From: Candidatus Palauibacter australiensis | Lineage (GTDB): Bacteria > Gemmatimonadota > Gemmatimonadetes > Palauibacterales > Palauibacteraceae | Assembly: GCA_026705295.1 (NCBI GenBank) | Contig: JAPPBA010000161.1 | Coordinates: 1-39,238, forward strand | DNA: 39,238 nt | Direction of reading: 5' to 3' | Shown: piece after piece, positions 9,195-17,252 of the stretch | Layout of the letters: the number at the start of each line of letters is the position of its first letter | How positions within the stretch are numbered: position 1 is the first letter of the stretch | Notes under the pieces: generated by a model | What the model was told of the DNA's origin: nothing | Databases searched by the model: none | The model's input: the letters and a program-made list of their open reading frames with translations, nothing else | Made by a program: the position numbers and the translations under genes

Positions 9195-10460
9195 CTATGT
9201 ACGCGCAGCGAGGCGCTCGGCCACCGCCTCGGCTTCGGCGATCCGGCTCGATATGCCCAGCCGTCCGGTGTAGCCGGCGGCCAGCGTGATACCGGGAGGA
9301 AGATCGAGTCCGTCCAGCGCCGCCCACGAGCCGTCATACGCCGGGAGCCGCGGCCGGGCCGAACGGATGGGCGTTGCCGCCGCCCCATGGATCGCCTCGT
9401 ATTCGCCGGCCGCGGTCCGCTGGAGTCGGGCCGCGTCCCAGGCGGCCACGTCGGGATCGAGACCGCCGCCCAGATAGGCCGTACAGAGGCCGTCGCGCCC
9501 GAACAGCGAGGCGTTCCACGTCACGCCGCGCGTATGCCACCGTTCTCCCAGCGCGACCTGGAACCCGAACCCCTTCGGCGCGATCTCGACCTGCAGCGGC
9601 ACTACGGCGACGCGGTGATACCGCAGTCCGGCGACGCGGTCGGCCGCGGCAGGCGCGACGGTCCTCAGAAGGTCCGCCGCGGCGGGCGCCGGCGTCGCGA
9701 TCGCCACATGATCCACGACCTCGCAGTCCGGGCGCGGGCCCCCGTGGCCGACCTCGAACCGCCGGCCCGAGCGCCGCAACTCGCGGACCGGCGTCGCGAC
9801 CCGAACCCGATCCGCGTGCCGGCGCGCAATGGCGCGCGGCAGCGTAGCCATGCCCGCCCGGAAGGTGAATGCCGGGGGGGACGCGGCCGGCTGCCAGCGT
9901 CTCGCCGCGGCGAGGAGGCTGCGCTTCACGCCGAGCGGACCGAGCAGCATGGGAAGCACGCGCGCCGCCGGCATCGTTTCCGGATCGGATCCGAAGGTCG
10001 CGGAAACGAGGGGACCGAAGAGCCGGCGGTACGCCTCGCGTCCGGCCTTGCGGCGAAAGTAGCGGGCCACGGACTCGCGCGGTCGAATCCCTCCGGTGAG
10101 AGGTTCGAGGGCGGCGCGGGCGCGCCCCGCCGGCGAGAGCAGGTCCCCCGTCAGGAGCCCGCGCGGCCGGTGCGGCACGACCCTCAGGCGGCCGCGGGCC
10201 CATACGAACAGGCGCGCCCCGGCCCGCGCCTCCAGAATCTCCGCTCGAAGCTCCAGTTCATCGACAAGCCGCCGCACCGGAGGCGAGAGGCGCGTCCGCT
10301 GCGGGCCGAGTTCGACGACCCGGCCGTCGTCGCGGCTGGTACGGATCACCCCCCCGACGTCATCCGCTCCCTCGAACAGGATCGAGTCGACGCCACGCCG
10401 CGCCAACGCGTGCGTGAGCGCCAACCCCGTGATCCCTCCACCGATGATTCCGACCCGCAT
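9195..10460 (-). CDS. hemG: Protoporphyrinogen oxidase, oxygen-dependent (HemY/HemG type)
   Basis: FAD enzyme that oxidises protoporphyrinogen IX (or coproporphyrinogen III in the Gram-positive route) to the porphyrin. N-terminal dinucleotide fold GIIGGGITGLALTHALARRG, then DDVGGVIRT and GPQRTRL, and the C-terminal FAD-contact segment LAAGYTGRLGISSRIAEA. 421 residues, slightly short for the 450-480 usual. ATG 10460 is set by the GxGxxG start. Many databases call this family hemG, although it is homologous to Bacillus hemY, not to E. coli HemG. It is divergent from hemH; the 129-base gap carries two inverted repeats. Ferrochelatase of the protoheme type next door favours, but does not prove, the protoporphyrin route. 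Confidence 0.92.
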   Translation of the reverse strand: MRVGIIGGGITGLALTHALARRGVDSILFEGADDVGGVIRTSRDDGRVVELGPQRTRLSPPVRRLVDELELRAEILEARAGARLFVWARGRLRVVPHRPRGLLTGDLLSPAGRARAALEPLTGGIRPRESVARYFRRKAGREAYRRLFGPLVSATFGSDPETMPAARVLPMLLGPLGVKRSLLAAARRWQPAASPPAFTFRAGMATLPRAIARRHADRVRVATPVRELRRSGRRFEVGHGGPRPDCEVVDHVAIATPAPAAADLLRTVAPAAADRVAGLRYHRVAVVPLQVEIAPKGFGFQVALGERWHTRGVTWNASLFGRDGLCTAYLGGGLDPDVAAWDAARLQRTAAGEYEAIHGAAATPIRSARPRLPAYDGSWAALDGLDLPPGITLAAGYTGRLGISSRIAEAEAVAERLAART

Positions 10461-10489
10461 GCCTTCCCCTTCCGGCTGCCTCGACCCTC

Positions 10490-10507
10490 GAACCGCCAAG
10501 GCGGTTC
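10490..10507. promoter_or_regulatory. Inverted repeat between divergent hemG and hemH
   Basis: GAACCGCCAAGGCGGTTC: two 8-base arms, perfectly complementary, separated by AA, 30 bases upstream of the hemG ATG and 83 upstream of the hemH ATG. The symmetry and place suit an operator for a dimeric regulator that could govern both heme genes; a two-base loop makes an RNA hairpin less natural. No regulator is identified. Confidence 0.45.
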
Positions 10508-10536
10508 TGCGGCGCCATACCTGGAGGCGGCAACGT

Positions 10537-10587
10537 CCCGAACCTCTCCCGCACGGGCAAGCCGGTGACTGCGCCGATAGGTTCGGG
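10537..10587 (+). promoter_or_regulatory. Long-loop inverted repeat reaching the hemH ribosome-binding region
   Basis: CCCGAACCT at 10537-10545 is fully complementary to AGGTTCGGG at 10579-10587, which ends 2 bases before the hemH ATG. If it folds in the mRNA, the AGG just upstream of the start would be paired, so it could limit translation. The 33-base loop makes formation uncertain. Confidence 0.35.
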
Positions 10588-10589
10588 CG

Positions 10590-11654
10590 ATGGCGAACTG
10601 CGAACCCCTACCTGCCGTCCTCCTCCTGAACTTCGGCGAACCGACAGGAGCCGACCCGAGCGCCGTCGCACGCTTTCTGGAGCGGATCTTCCTCGCCAAC
10701 GCGCGGCTGGAGCCGCACATGGACGCGGCGGCGGCCCGTGCACGGAGCCGCGAACTCGCGCGGCGGCGGACCCCCGGCCTGCTCGAGATTTATGAGAGGA
10801 TCGGCGGCTCGCCGCTCCACGCGCAGGCGGAGGCGCAGGCGCAGGCGCTCGACCGGGCGCTGAGGGCCCGCGGCCACCCGATGCGCGTGACGGTGGGGAT
10901 GCAGTTCACCGAGCCTTCGATCGAAGAGGCGCTCGGCCACCTGCGGGAGACCGGGGCGGCGGCCCTCGTTCCTCTACCCGTGTACCCGCTCTGCGGCCCT
11001 TCGACCACCGTCGCGGCGCTGGACGAAGTCGAGGAAGCGCTCGAGCGAATCGGATGGCGCCCGGAGGTGCGCGGCGTGACCGGGTGGCATCGCCATCCCC
11101 GCTACGCACGCCTTCGCGCCGACGCGATTCGCCGCGCGGCCGCGGAGGCCGGCTGGAACCTGACCGACCGGGACGTCCGCCTCGTGTTCAGCTCCCACGG
11201 CACCCCGCTTCGGTACATCGAACAAGGCAGCCGCTACGTGGAATACGTCGAGGAATGGTGCGCGACTCAGGCCCGCGCGCTGGGCGTGGAGACGTGGACG
11301 CTCGGCTACCAGAACCACACGAACCGACGAATCGCATGGACTCCGCCGGACATCGAGACCGCGCTGGAGCGCCTCCGGGGCATCGAGAAAGTCCTCGTCG
11401 ATCCCATCAGCTTCATGCACGAGCAGTCCGAGACGTTGATGGAACTGGACGTGGACCTCGCCGGGCACGCGGCCGCACTCGGCCTCGAGTTTCGCCGTGT
11501 TGGCGTGCCGCACGACGACGGGGCGTTCGCCGAGGTGCTGGCCGACCTCGCGCTGATGGCGCTGGGCGGCGACGCTCCGGCCCTGCCTCCGCGGACATCG
11601 TGCCGGTGCCGCCCGGGGACGGACGTCTGCTTCAACGGCGAGCCGTTCGCCTGA
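10590..11654 (+). CDS. hemH: Ferrochelatase, with C-terminal cysteine cluster
   Basis: Inserts Fe2+ into porphyrin, the last step of heme synthesis. The catalytic pair is seen as His203 in FSSHGTPLRYIEQG and Glu281 in HEQSETLMELD; LNFGEPTG and GYQNHTNR are family segments. 354 residues. The C-terminus has Cys338, Cys340 and Cys347 (SCRCRPGTDVC), and Cys135 in YPLCGPSTT lies two residues from where human Cys196 falls. Animal and several bacterial ferrochelatases use one internal and three C-terminal cysteines to hold a [2Fe-2S] cluster, so a cluster is plausible here. The start ATG is fixed by the LNFGEP distance. It is divergent from hemG, with possible operators between; a hairpin follows its stop. 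Confidence 0.94.
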   Translation: MANCEPLPAVLLLNFGEPTGADPSAVARFLERIFLANARLEPHMDAAAARARSRELARRRTPGLLEIYERIGGSPLHAQAEAQAQALDRALRARGHPMRVTVGMQFTEPSIEEALGHLRETGAAALVPLPVYPLCGPSTTVAALDEVEEALERIGWRPEVRGVTGWHRHPRYARLRADAIRRAAAEAGWNLTDRDVRLVFSSHGTPLRYIEQGSRYVEYVEEWCATQARALGVETWTLGYQNHTNRRIAWTPPDIETALERLRGIEKVLVDPISFMHEQSETLMELDVDLAGHAAALGLEFRRVGVPHDDGAFAEVLADLALMALGGDAPALPPRTSCRCRPGTDVCFNGEPFA

Positions 11655-11656
11655 AC

Positions 11657-11676
11657 GCCCCGTGCCGCGGGGCACG
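11657..11676. terminator. GC hairpin(s) after hemH
   Basis: Two mutually exclusive folds are seen: GCCCCG (11657-11662) with CGGGGC (11668-11673), or CGTGCC (11661-11666) with GGCACG (11671-11676). They lie directly after the hemH stop in the gap to the convergent next gene. No T tract follows. Confidence 0.45.
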
Positions 11677-11708
11677 CGGCGGGGCAGGATGTCGCGCGTT
11701 CGGCGCGT

Positions 11709-12305
11709 TCAGCCCTCCGGGCTTGCAGTCAGGTCTTCGAGCACCCGGCCGCCGACGCTGTCCACCTGCCCGCGGATCACACACGCGAGCATGTCGGCGG
11801 CTTCGCGCAGCATCGACGCCGGCTCCCGCCGGTCGCCCTCGAAACGCACGACCTCGCCGAGGAAGATCCCGACCAGTTGAGTGGACTTGGAATCGTCGCC
11901 GCCCGCCTTGATCGCGTCGTCGTACGCCGCCCCGGGGACGCTGGCCCTCCACGGCTCATCCCGCTCGGATCCGCCGCGTGACGCCCGGTCCATCGGCACG
12001 AGCGCGAGCAGGCTGCCCTCCATGCCGGGCCCGCCCTTGCGGACATTGAGCGCGAGCGCGACCGGCCGGTCGAAGAGATCCATCTCGAGGAAGTCCTTCA
12101 CGCTGTCGCGGGGGATGGCGCAGCGCCCGATCGGCCGGTCTTCGTGAAAGGTTCCGATGCAAATGCTGCCGCGGGGCGTCAGGTGGTGCTCGATCGGCCG
12201 GACATCGAGCTTGAGGGGCGTGGCGGTGCCGACGAGGACGTGTTCGCGGCGCTTTTCGGCTTCGGGCGACGGGGGGAGCATGTCTCCGAAGAACAGTGTC
12301 GTCAT
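11709..12305 (-). CDS. Conserved-looking hypothetical protein, unrecognised
   Basis: 198 residues, starting MTTLFFGDMLPPSPEAEKRR. No family is recognised. It has no signal peptide or membrane segment, mixed alpha/beta character, and a Ser/Arg/Gly-rich break around MDRASRGGSERDEPWR. GSICIGTFHEDRPIGRC and VALALNVRKGGPGMEGSLLA look like beta-strand segments. Base composition and codon use are those of its neighbours and it has a good GGAGG site 7-8 bases before ATG 12305, so it is probably a real gene. The longer frame to 12440 would cross the divergent leucine dehydrogenase promoter. It converges on hemH and is divergent from the dehydrogenase gene; no function can be inferred from context. Confidence 0.7.
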   Translation of the reverse strand: MTTLFFGDMLPPSPEAEKRREHVLVGTATPLKLDVRPIEHHLTPRGSICIGTFHEDRPIGRCAIPRDSVKDFLEMDLFDRPVALALNVRKGGPGMEGSLLALVPMDRASRGGSERDEPWRASVPGAAYDDAIKAGGDDSKSTQLVGIFLGEVVRFEGDRREPASMLREAADMLACVIRGQVDSVGGRVLEDLTASPEG

Positions 12306-12460
12306 CCCATCGCCTCCCGGTCGGTCGCCGCCCTCTTTCCACCCGAGCACCGATACGCGATCGCGCCCCACATGTTCCCAATGTCGCCCGGGCGGGCAGC
12401 GCGCGATAGTCTCACCGCGCTCACGCACGCGATTGCACACGAGTCGAATACGGAGAGGGT

Positions 12461-13570
12461 ATGACGCGCGGCTTTCTCGATGTCACGGAGGCGTGGGACG
12501 GCGAGTCCGTCGTCACCGCGTTCGACTCCGCCACCGGGGCCTGGATCTTCGTGGCGCTGCACGATACGCGGCTGGGGCCGGCCGCCGGAGGCACCCGGAT
12601 GGCCTCCTATCCCACGCCCCTGCACGGCCTGATCGATGCCATGCGCCTCGCCGAGGGCATGACGTGGAAATGGGCGGGCGTGGGCATTCGGTTCGGGGGC
12701 GGCAAGGCGGTGATCGCCGTCCCGGACGACCTGAGCGACGAGGCCCGCGCAGGCTTGGTCGATCGATATGCGGCGCGTCTGGTCTCGCTCCGCGGCGCCT
12801 TCCAGACCGGCGTCGACATGGGCACGACCCCGGAGGACATGGCTCGCATCGGCGCCATCTCCGGGTACGCCGTCGGCCTCGTGGACGGGAAGCCGGGCGA
12901 CCCGGGACCGTACACCGCGCGCGGCGTGTTCGCCGAGATCCGGGCCGCGCTCGAGCACCGGTTCGGCGAGGCGGATTTCGGCGCCCGCTCCGTGCTTGTC
13001 CAGGGGCTCGGCGATGTCGGTTTCCCGCTGGCCGGGCTTCTGGCCGAGGCCGGGGCGACGCTCCACCTGACGGATCTGCGCGGGGAGGCCGCCAGGCGGG
13101 CGCAGACACGCTTCGGGGGGACCGTCATCCCCGCCGAGGACATTTGGGACGTAGACGTTGACGTGTATGCGCCCTGCGCCGTCGGGGCGACGCTGAATCC
13201 GGACACGATCCCCCGCCTGCGCTGCGGGATCGTCGCCGGTTCCGCGAACAACCAGCTCCTCTCGGAGGCCGACGCGGAAAGGCTGCGCGCACGCGGGATC
13301 CTCTACGCCCCCGATTACGTGATCAACGCCGGCGGGGCGGTCGCCTTCGCCGCCATCCACCAAGGCGAGCGGGACGAGGCCCGGCTCCGGGCCCGCGTTG
13401 AGGAGATCGGGTCGTCACTGCGAGAGCTCTTCGAGGAGGCGGCCGCCGCCGGAGAATCGCCGCTTCACGCGGCCCGCCGGAGAGCCCGGCGGTTCCTCGA
13501 CGCACGCGGCGGACGGGCCGGCGGAGCCGGGCAGCCCTCCGGCGCCAGCCAGTCCCCCGGCGCGGGTTAG
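12461..13570 (+). CDS. Leucine/Glu/Phe/Val dehydrogenase family protein
   Basis: NAD-dependent oxidative deamination of a branched or aromatic amino acid to its 2-oxo acid. The substrate-binding and catalytic lysines are at Lys70 ([12 protein letters not shown]) and Lys82 (FGGGKAVI), 12 apart as in Bacillus leucine dehydrogenase (Lys68, Lys80). The GGTRM segment and the Rossmann motif [20 protein letters not shown] follow, then [10 protein letters not shown]. 369 residues; the last ~25 (Gly/Ala/Ser/Pro-rich) look like an untemplated tail. GGAGAGGG directly precedes ATG 12461. The stop codon region overlaps the convergent deiodinase-like gene by 4 bases. Leucine versus phenylalanine or valine preference is not decidable by eye. 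Confidence 0.88.
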   Translation: MTRGFLDVTEAWDGESVVTAFDSATGAWIFVALHDTRLGPAAGGTRMASYPTPLHGLIDAMRLAEGMTWKWAGVGIRFGGGKAVIAVPDDLSDEARAGLVDRYAARLVSLRGAFQTGVDMGTTPEDMARIGAISGYAVGLVDGKPGDPGPYTARGVFAEIRAALEHRFGEADFGARSVLVQGLGDVGFPLAGLLAEAGATLHLTDLRGEAARRAQTRFGGTVIPAEDIWDVDVDVYAPCAVGATLNPDTIPRLRCGIVAGSANNQLLSEADAERLRARGILYAPDYVINAGGAVAFAAIHQGERDEARLRARVEEIGSSLRELFEEAAAAGESPLHAARRRARRFLDARGGRAGGAGQPSGASQSPGAG

Positions 13571-14241
13571 CGGCGGGAGGCGATGCGGTCCAGCGGCTTC
13601 TTCGTGATGTCCGGGACGAGCGCGTCGTCCGCCGGATAGCCCACGACGAGCAGCAGGAAGGGCCGCTCGTTGCGGGGGCGGTCGAGGACCTCGTTCAGGA
13701 AGCCCATGGGGCTCGGGGTGTGGGTGAGGGTGGCGAGCCCCGCGTGATGCAGCGCCGTGATGAGGATCCCGGTGGCGATGCCGACGGACTCCGTTACGTA
13801 GTAGTTCTTGAGCTTCTCCCCGCCGCGCACTTCGTAACTCTCCGCGAAGATCGCGATGAGGACAGGCGCCGTCTCCAGGAAGGGTTTGTGCTCGTCCGTT
13901 CCGAGGTGGGCGAGCGCTTCGAGCCACGCGGCCGGTGCGCGATGCTCGTAGAAGTCCCGCTCCTCCTTCTCCGCTTCCACTCGGATCCGGCGCTTCACCT
14001 CGGCGTCGCGCACGACGACGAAGTGCCACGGTTGCCGGTTCGCGCCGTTGGGGGCCGTCCCCGCCGCCTCGATGCAGGCGTCGATGACCTCCTCGGGAAC
14101 GGGCTCGTCGGAGTATTCGCGGACCGTCCGGCGCCGTCGCACTTCGTCGCGAAAGGCCTGCGCGCGACGCAACATCTCCTCCTCTCCGCGCCGCGTGAAC
14201 GTCGCCAGCGGAACGGGACGGTACGTTCCGCCGTCCGTCAT
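13567..14241 (-). CDS. Iodotyrosine deiodinase-like flavoprotein (nitroreductase superfamily)
   Basis: FMN-dependent protein, 224 residues. The N-terminal [15 protein letters not shown] is the FMN phosphate-binding motif; [13 protein letters not shown] matches AGTAPSGAHTEPW of human iodotyrosine deiodinase (IYD), and the C-terminus [12 protein letters not shown] matches VPDLKRKPLDQI. The IYD active-site lid residues are kept at exact spacing: Glu94, Tyr98, Lys119 (human 157, 161, 182), which grip the amino-acid part of halotyrosine. The role is therefore probably reductive dehalogenation of iodo-, bromo- or chlorotyrosine. ATG 14241 keeps the IYD-like N-terminal segment; ATG 14175 would remove it, though GGAGAGG lies just before it. 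It is the last gene of the minus-strand series and meets the leucine dehydrogenase gene tail to tail. Confidence 0.85.
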   Translation of the reverse strand: MTDGGTYRPVPLATFTRRGEEEMLRRAQAFRDEVRRRRTVREYSDEPVPEEVIDACIEAAGTAPNGANRQPWHFVVVRDAEVKRRIRVEAEKEERDFYEHRAPAAWLEALAHLGTDEHKPFLETAPVLIAIFAESYEVRGGEKLKNYYVTESVGIATGILITALHHAGLATLTHTPSPMGFLNEVLDRPRNERPFLLLVVGYPADDALVPDITKKPLDRIASRR

Positions 14242-14296
14242 CGGATCGGCCCGGGAGTCATGGAATCGACGCGGGACTCAGGGGTCGACGCTCGGC

Positions 14297-15721
14297 TCAG
14301 CGGACGCCGACGAGGCCCCGCGTCGCCTGAATCAGCTCCTGGGAATCGTACCCCACGCCGTCCTTGAACACCCAGCGGACCGCCCGAATCGCGCTCGGAT
14401 CGCTCCCGGGGTCGCCGGCCAGAACGATGAGGTCGGCCAGCTTCCCGGCCTCCACGGTGCCGAGTTCGTCATCCACGCCGAGGATCTTCGCGCCGTTGGC
14501 GCTGACCACCTGCACCGCCTGCGCCGGCGTGAGTCCGGCCTCGAGCAGAAGCTCGAAGTTCCGCTGATTCCCGAAGCCGGGGAGCGCACCGCCGTTGCCC
14601 GTGGGATCGACGCCCGAGGCGAGCAACCCGCCGGCGTCGACGAACGCCTTCTCGAAACGCAGTTCGTTCTGGAAGTTCTCGGGATCCGGTCCCATCTCCT
14701 GGATGCGCCCGCGCTCGTCCAGGTAGGCGTCCCGGAGGTCCGGAGCCATCAGCTCGAGGGTCCGCTCGTCCACGACGTCGCGGTCGGGAAAGAACGCCTC
14801 GTAGACCGAGAGCGTGGCGGTGAGCCCCACGCCCGCCTCCACCATCGCCTCGATCGTCTCCATCGCGATGGGCCCCGTGGGGTCTGAACTGCCGGCCCGC
14901 TGCATGACGTTGCCGGGACAACGGTCCGGCTCCTTCTCCGGCACGAAATCGGACGCCGTGAGCATCCCGTGCTCAAGGTTGTCGATCCCGAGCGCGACGG
15001 CTTCCTGGAAGCTCACCGAACACAGGTGTCCGGTGACGCGGAGGCCCAGGCGGTGCGCCTCCTCGATCGCCGCCCCCAGTTCAGCGCTCCCGATGGACGT
15101 GTACGCCTTAACCCACGTGGCTCCCTCCTCCGCCCAGTATTCGACGAAACGCCGCGCCTGTTCGGGAGAGGTCATGCGGGCCTGGTGGGGCGAGCCCGTC
15201 GAGCCGGTGATGTACGGCGCCGTGATGTGGATGCGGGGGCCGGGCGAATCGCCGCGGTCGATCGCGTCCTTCAGGTGGACATCCGCGTAGGGAGTGAAGC
15301 TCCCGGTCGTGCGGATCGTCGTGACGCCGGAACCGAGGTAGAGCCGCGGCGCGCTGTACCCGAGCTGCACGCGCCGCCCCCCGACGGAGGTGTAGAACAG
15401 ATGGTCGTGCATGCCGACCATCCCGGGGATCACGGTGTGGCCGCCCAGGTCGTGACGATCCGCGCCCTCCGGCACGGCGATGGACGAGGCGGGGCCAACG
15501 GCGGCGATGCGTCCGTCGCGCAGCAGCACGGTCTGGTCTTCGAGGACCGGCCCGCCGGTGCCGTCGATCACGCGGACGTGTTCGAGCGCCACGGTCGGCC
15601 CCCGCACGGCGACATAGGCGCGGGTTTCCTCGGACAGGCGACCGTAGCTCTGCGCGGCCACGGGGTCGGCAAGCACGGTCGCGACAGCCGCGAAGGCGGC
15701 GAGCACTCTGGACATCTTCAT
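14297..15721 (-). CDS. Secreted amidohydrolase (imidazolonepropionase-like), paralog A
   Basis: TIM-barrel metal-dependent hydrolase with a signal peptide ending at VAAQ (residues 1-24). The metal motif is HDH in GMVGMHDHLF; the bridging Lys is in WVKAYTS, metal histidines in VTGHLCS and NLEHG, and the catalytic Asp in SGVDPTG. C-terminal GTVEAGKLADLIVLAGDP closes the composite beta sandwich. 474 residues. It is closely related along its whole length to the next gene, so the two are a tandem duplication. GAGGAATGAAGG precedes ATG 15721. The family covers many amide, lactam and dipeptide substrates (prolidase-like, imidazolonepropionase-like); the substrate is unknown. Confidence 0.85.
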   Translation of the reverse strand: MKMSRVLAAFAAVATVLADPVAAQSYGRLSEETRAYVAVRGPTVALEHVRVIDGTGGPVLEDQTVLLRDGRIAAVGPASSIAVPEGADRHDLGGHTVIPGMVGMHDHLFYTSVGGRRVQLGYSAPRLYLGSGVTTIRTTGSFTPYADVHLKDAIDRGDSPGPRIHITAPYITGSTGSPHQARMTSPEQARRFVEYWAEEGATWVKAYTSIGSAELGAAIEEAHRLGLRVTGHLCSVSFQEAVALGIDNLEHGMLTASDFVPEKEPDRCPGNVMQRAGSSDPTGPIAMETIEAMVEAGVGLTATLSVYEAFFPDRDVVDERTLELMAPDLRDAYLDERGRIQEMGPDPENFQNELRFEKAFVDAGGLLASGVDPTGNGGALPGFGNQRNFELLLEAGLTPAQAVQVVSANGAKILGVDDELGTVEAGKLADLIVLAGDPGSDPSAIRAVRWVFKDGVGYDSQELIQATRGLVGVR

Positions 15722-15767
15722 TCCTTCATTCCTCCCTCGACGGGTCCCTTGTCGTCGGATCCCTCGG

Positions 15768-17204
15768 TCACCGAATCCCCACCATCCCCTTCACGGAGTC
15801 GATGAGCTTCTCGGAGTCGTAGCCCACGCCGTCCTTGAACACGACGGTCACGTTCCTGATGATCGCGGCGTCTGACTCGAGGTCGCCCCGGAGCACGACG
15901 AGATCCGCAAGCTTGCCGGCCTCGATCGTTCCAAGCTCGTCGTCCACGCCCATGATGCGGGCACCGTTCGCGCTGACGATCCGGACGACCGTGGAGGCGT
16001 CGAAACCCGCTTCGATGAGAAGCTCGTAGTTGCGCTGGTCTCCGAAGCCCGCGATGGCGCCCCCGATCCCCGTCGGGTCCACGCCCGCCGCGAGCACGCC
16101 CCCGGCCTCGACGAAGCCGCGCTCAAACGCCATGTGCTTCTGGAGGTGCGCCTCCGTCATCGGCCACTCCGGGTTCGCCTCGATCGCGTCGACCGTCTCC
16201 AGGTAATCCTCCCGCACCTCGGGAGCCATCGCCTCGAGCGTACGCTCGTCGAGGACGGCGCGTCCCTTCGTCATGGGCTCGATCACGGCCATCGTCGAGG
16301 TCATCCCGACGTCGTTCTCGACCATGGAGAGGATCAGCGCCCGCGCAATCTCCCCCGTCGGGTCCCCCTCCTCTCCCACGGTGACCATCGAGTTGGGCGG
16401 ACACTCGTCCGGCTGCTTGCGCGGATCGAAGTCCGTCGCCGTCCCGAAGCCGTGCTCGATGTTGTCCATCCCCATATCCACGGCTTCCTGGAAGGTGATC
16501 GAGCAGATGTGCCCCGTGACCCGGAGGCCCTGCGCGTGCGCTTCCTCGATGACGGCGGCGAGTTCGGCGCGGCGGATCGTCGTGTACGCCTTGATCCAGG
16601 AGGCGCCCTCCCCGGCCCAGTAGCGGACGAAGCGGCGCGCTTCCTCGGGCGAGTTCACCTGCGCCATGTCGCCCAGGGCCGGGTTGGGCCCCGTGACGTA
16701 CGGCGCGGTCACGTGCATGCGGGGTCCCGGCGCCAGCCCGCGCTCGATGTTCGACTTGACGTTGAGGTCCGCGTAGGGCGAGACGCTGCCCGTCGTGCGG
16801 ATCGTCGTGACTCCCGCCGCGAGATAGAGGCGCGGGGAGGAGATGTTGCCCTGAGCCATCCGGCCCCCGGCGCCCATGAAGAACATGTGGTTGTGGAGCC
16901 CGATCATCCCCGGGATCACGGTGTGCCCCGGCAGTTCGCGGACCTCGGCGCCCGGCGGGATCTCTACCGCGCCGGCGGGACCCACGGCGGCGATCCGGTT
17001 CCCCTCGATCACGACGGTCTGGTTCGTCCGGGCGCCGGACCCGGTCCCGTCGATGACCTTGACGCCGGTGAGGGCGACCGTCGGCCCGGCGATGGAGACG
17101 AACTCGGAGGTCGCGTCGCCGAGTTCGGCCGCGGACTGTCCGGACAGGTGAGCCGGAGCGAGAAGGGCCGCGAGCGCGACGGGGGCCGCGATGAACTTTC
17201 TCAT
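15768..17204 (-). CDS. Secreted amidohydrolase (imidazolonepropionase-like), paralog B
   Basis: 478-residue paralog of the downstream gene, sharing the order VIDGTG, TVIPGM, PRLYLxxGVTTIRTTGS, RVTGHxCS, GVDPTG, VSANGA and GVDDELGT. A signal peptide ends at HLSGQS. The first metal motif is HNH (GLHNHMFF) instead of HDH; the outer histidines that bind metal are kept. The bridging Lys is in WIKAYTT and Asp in AAGVDPTG. The mid-region after the EHG motif differs most from paralog A, suggesting divergent substrate choice. 46 bases separate the pair and 48 the preceding oxidase gene; all are probably one transcript. Exported action on an amide or cyclic amide is the family-level expectation. Confidence 0.85.
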   Translation of the reverse strand: MRKFIAAPVALAALLAPAHLSGQSAAELGDATSEFVSIAGPTVALTGVKVIDGTGSGARTNQTVVIEGNRIAAVGPAGAVEIPPGAEVRELPGHTVIPGMIGLHNHMFFMGAGGRMAQGNISSPRLYLAAGVTTIRTTGSVSPYADLNVKSNIERGLAPGPRMHVTAPYVTGPNPALGDMAQVNSPEEARRFVRYWAGEGASWIKAYTTIRRAELAAVIEEAHAQGLRVTGHICSITFQEAVDMGMDNIEHGFGTATDFDPRKQPDECPPNSMVTVGEEGDPTGEIARALILSMVENDVGMTSTMAVIEPMTKGRAVLDERTLEAMAPEVREDYLETVDAIEANPEWPMTEAHLQKHMAFERGFVEAGGVLAAGVDPTGIGGAIAGFGDQRNYELLIEAGFDASTVVRIVSANGARIMGVDDELGTIEAGKLADLVVLRGDLESDAAIIRNVTVVFKDGVGYDSEKLIDSVKGMVGIR

Positions 17205-17252
17205 GGGAGACTCCTGTGAGTTGGGCCGTTCAGGGCCCCAAAACGTACCGCG

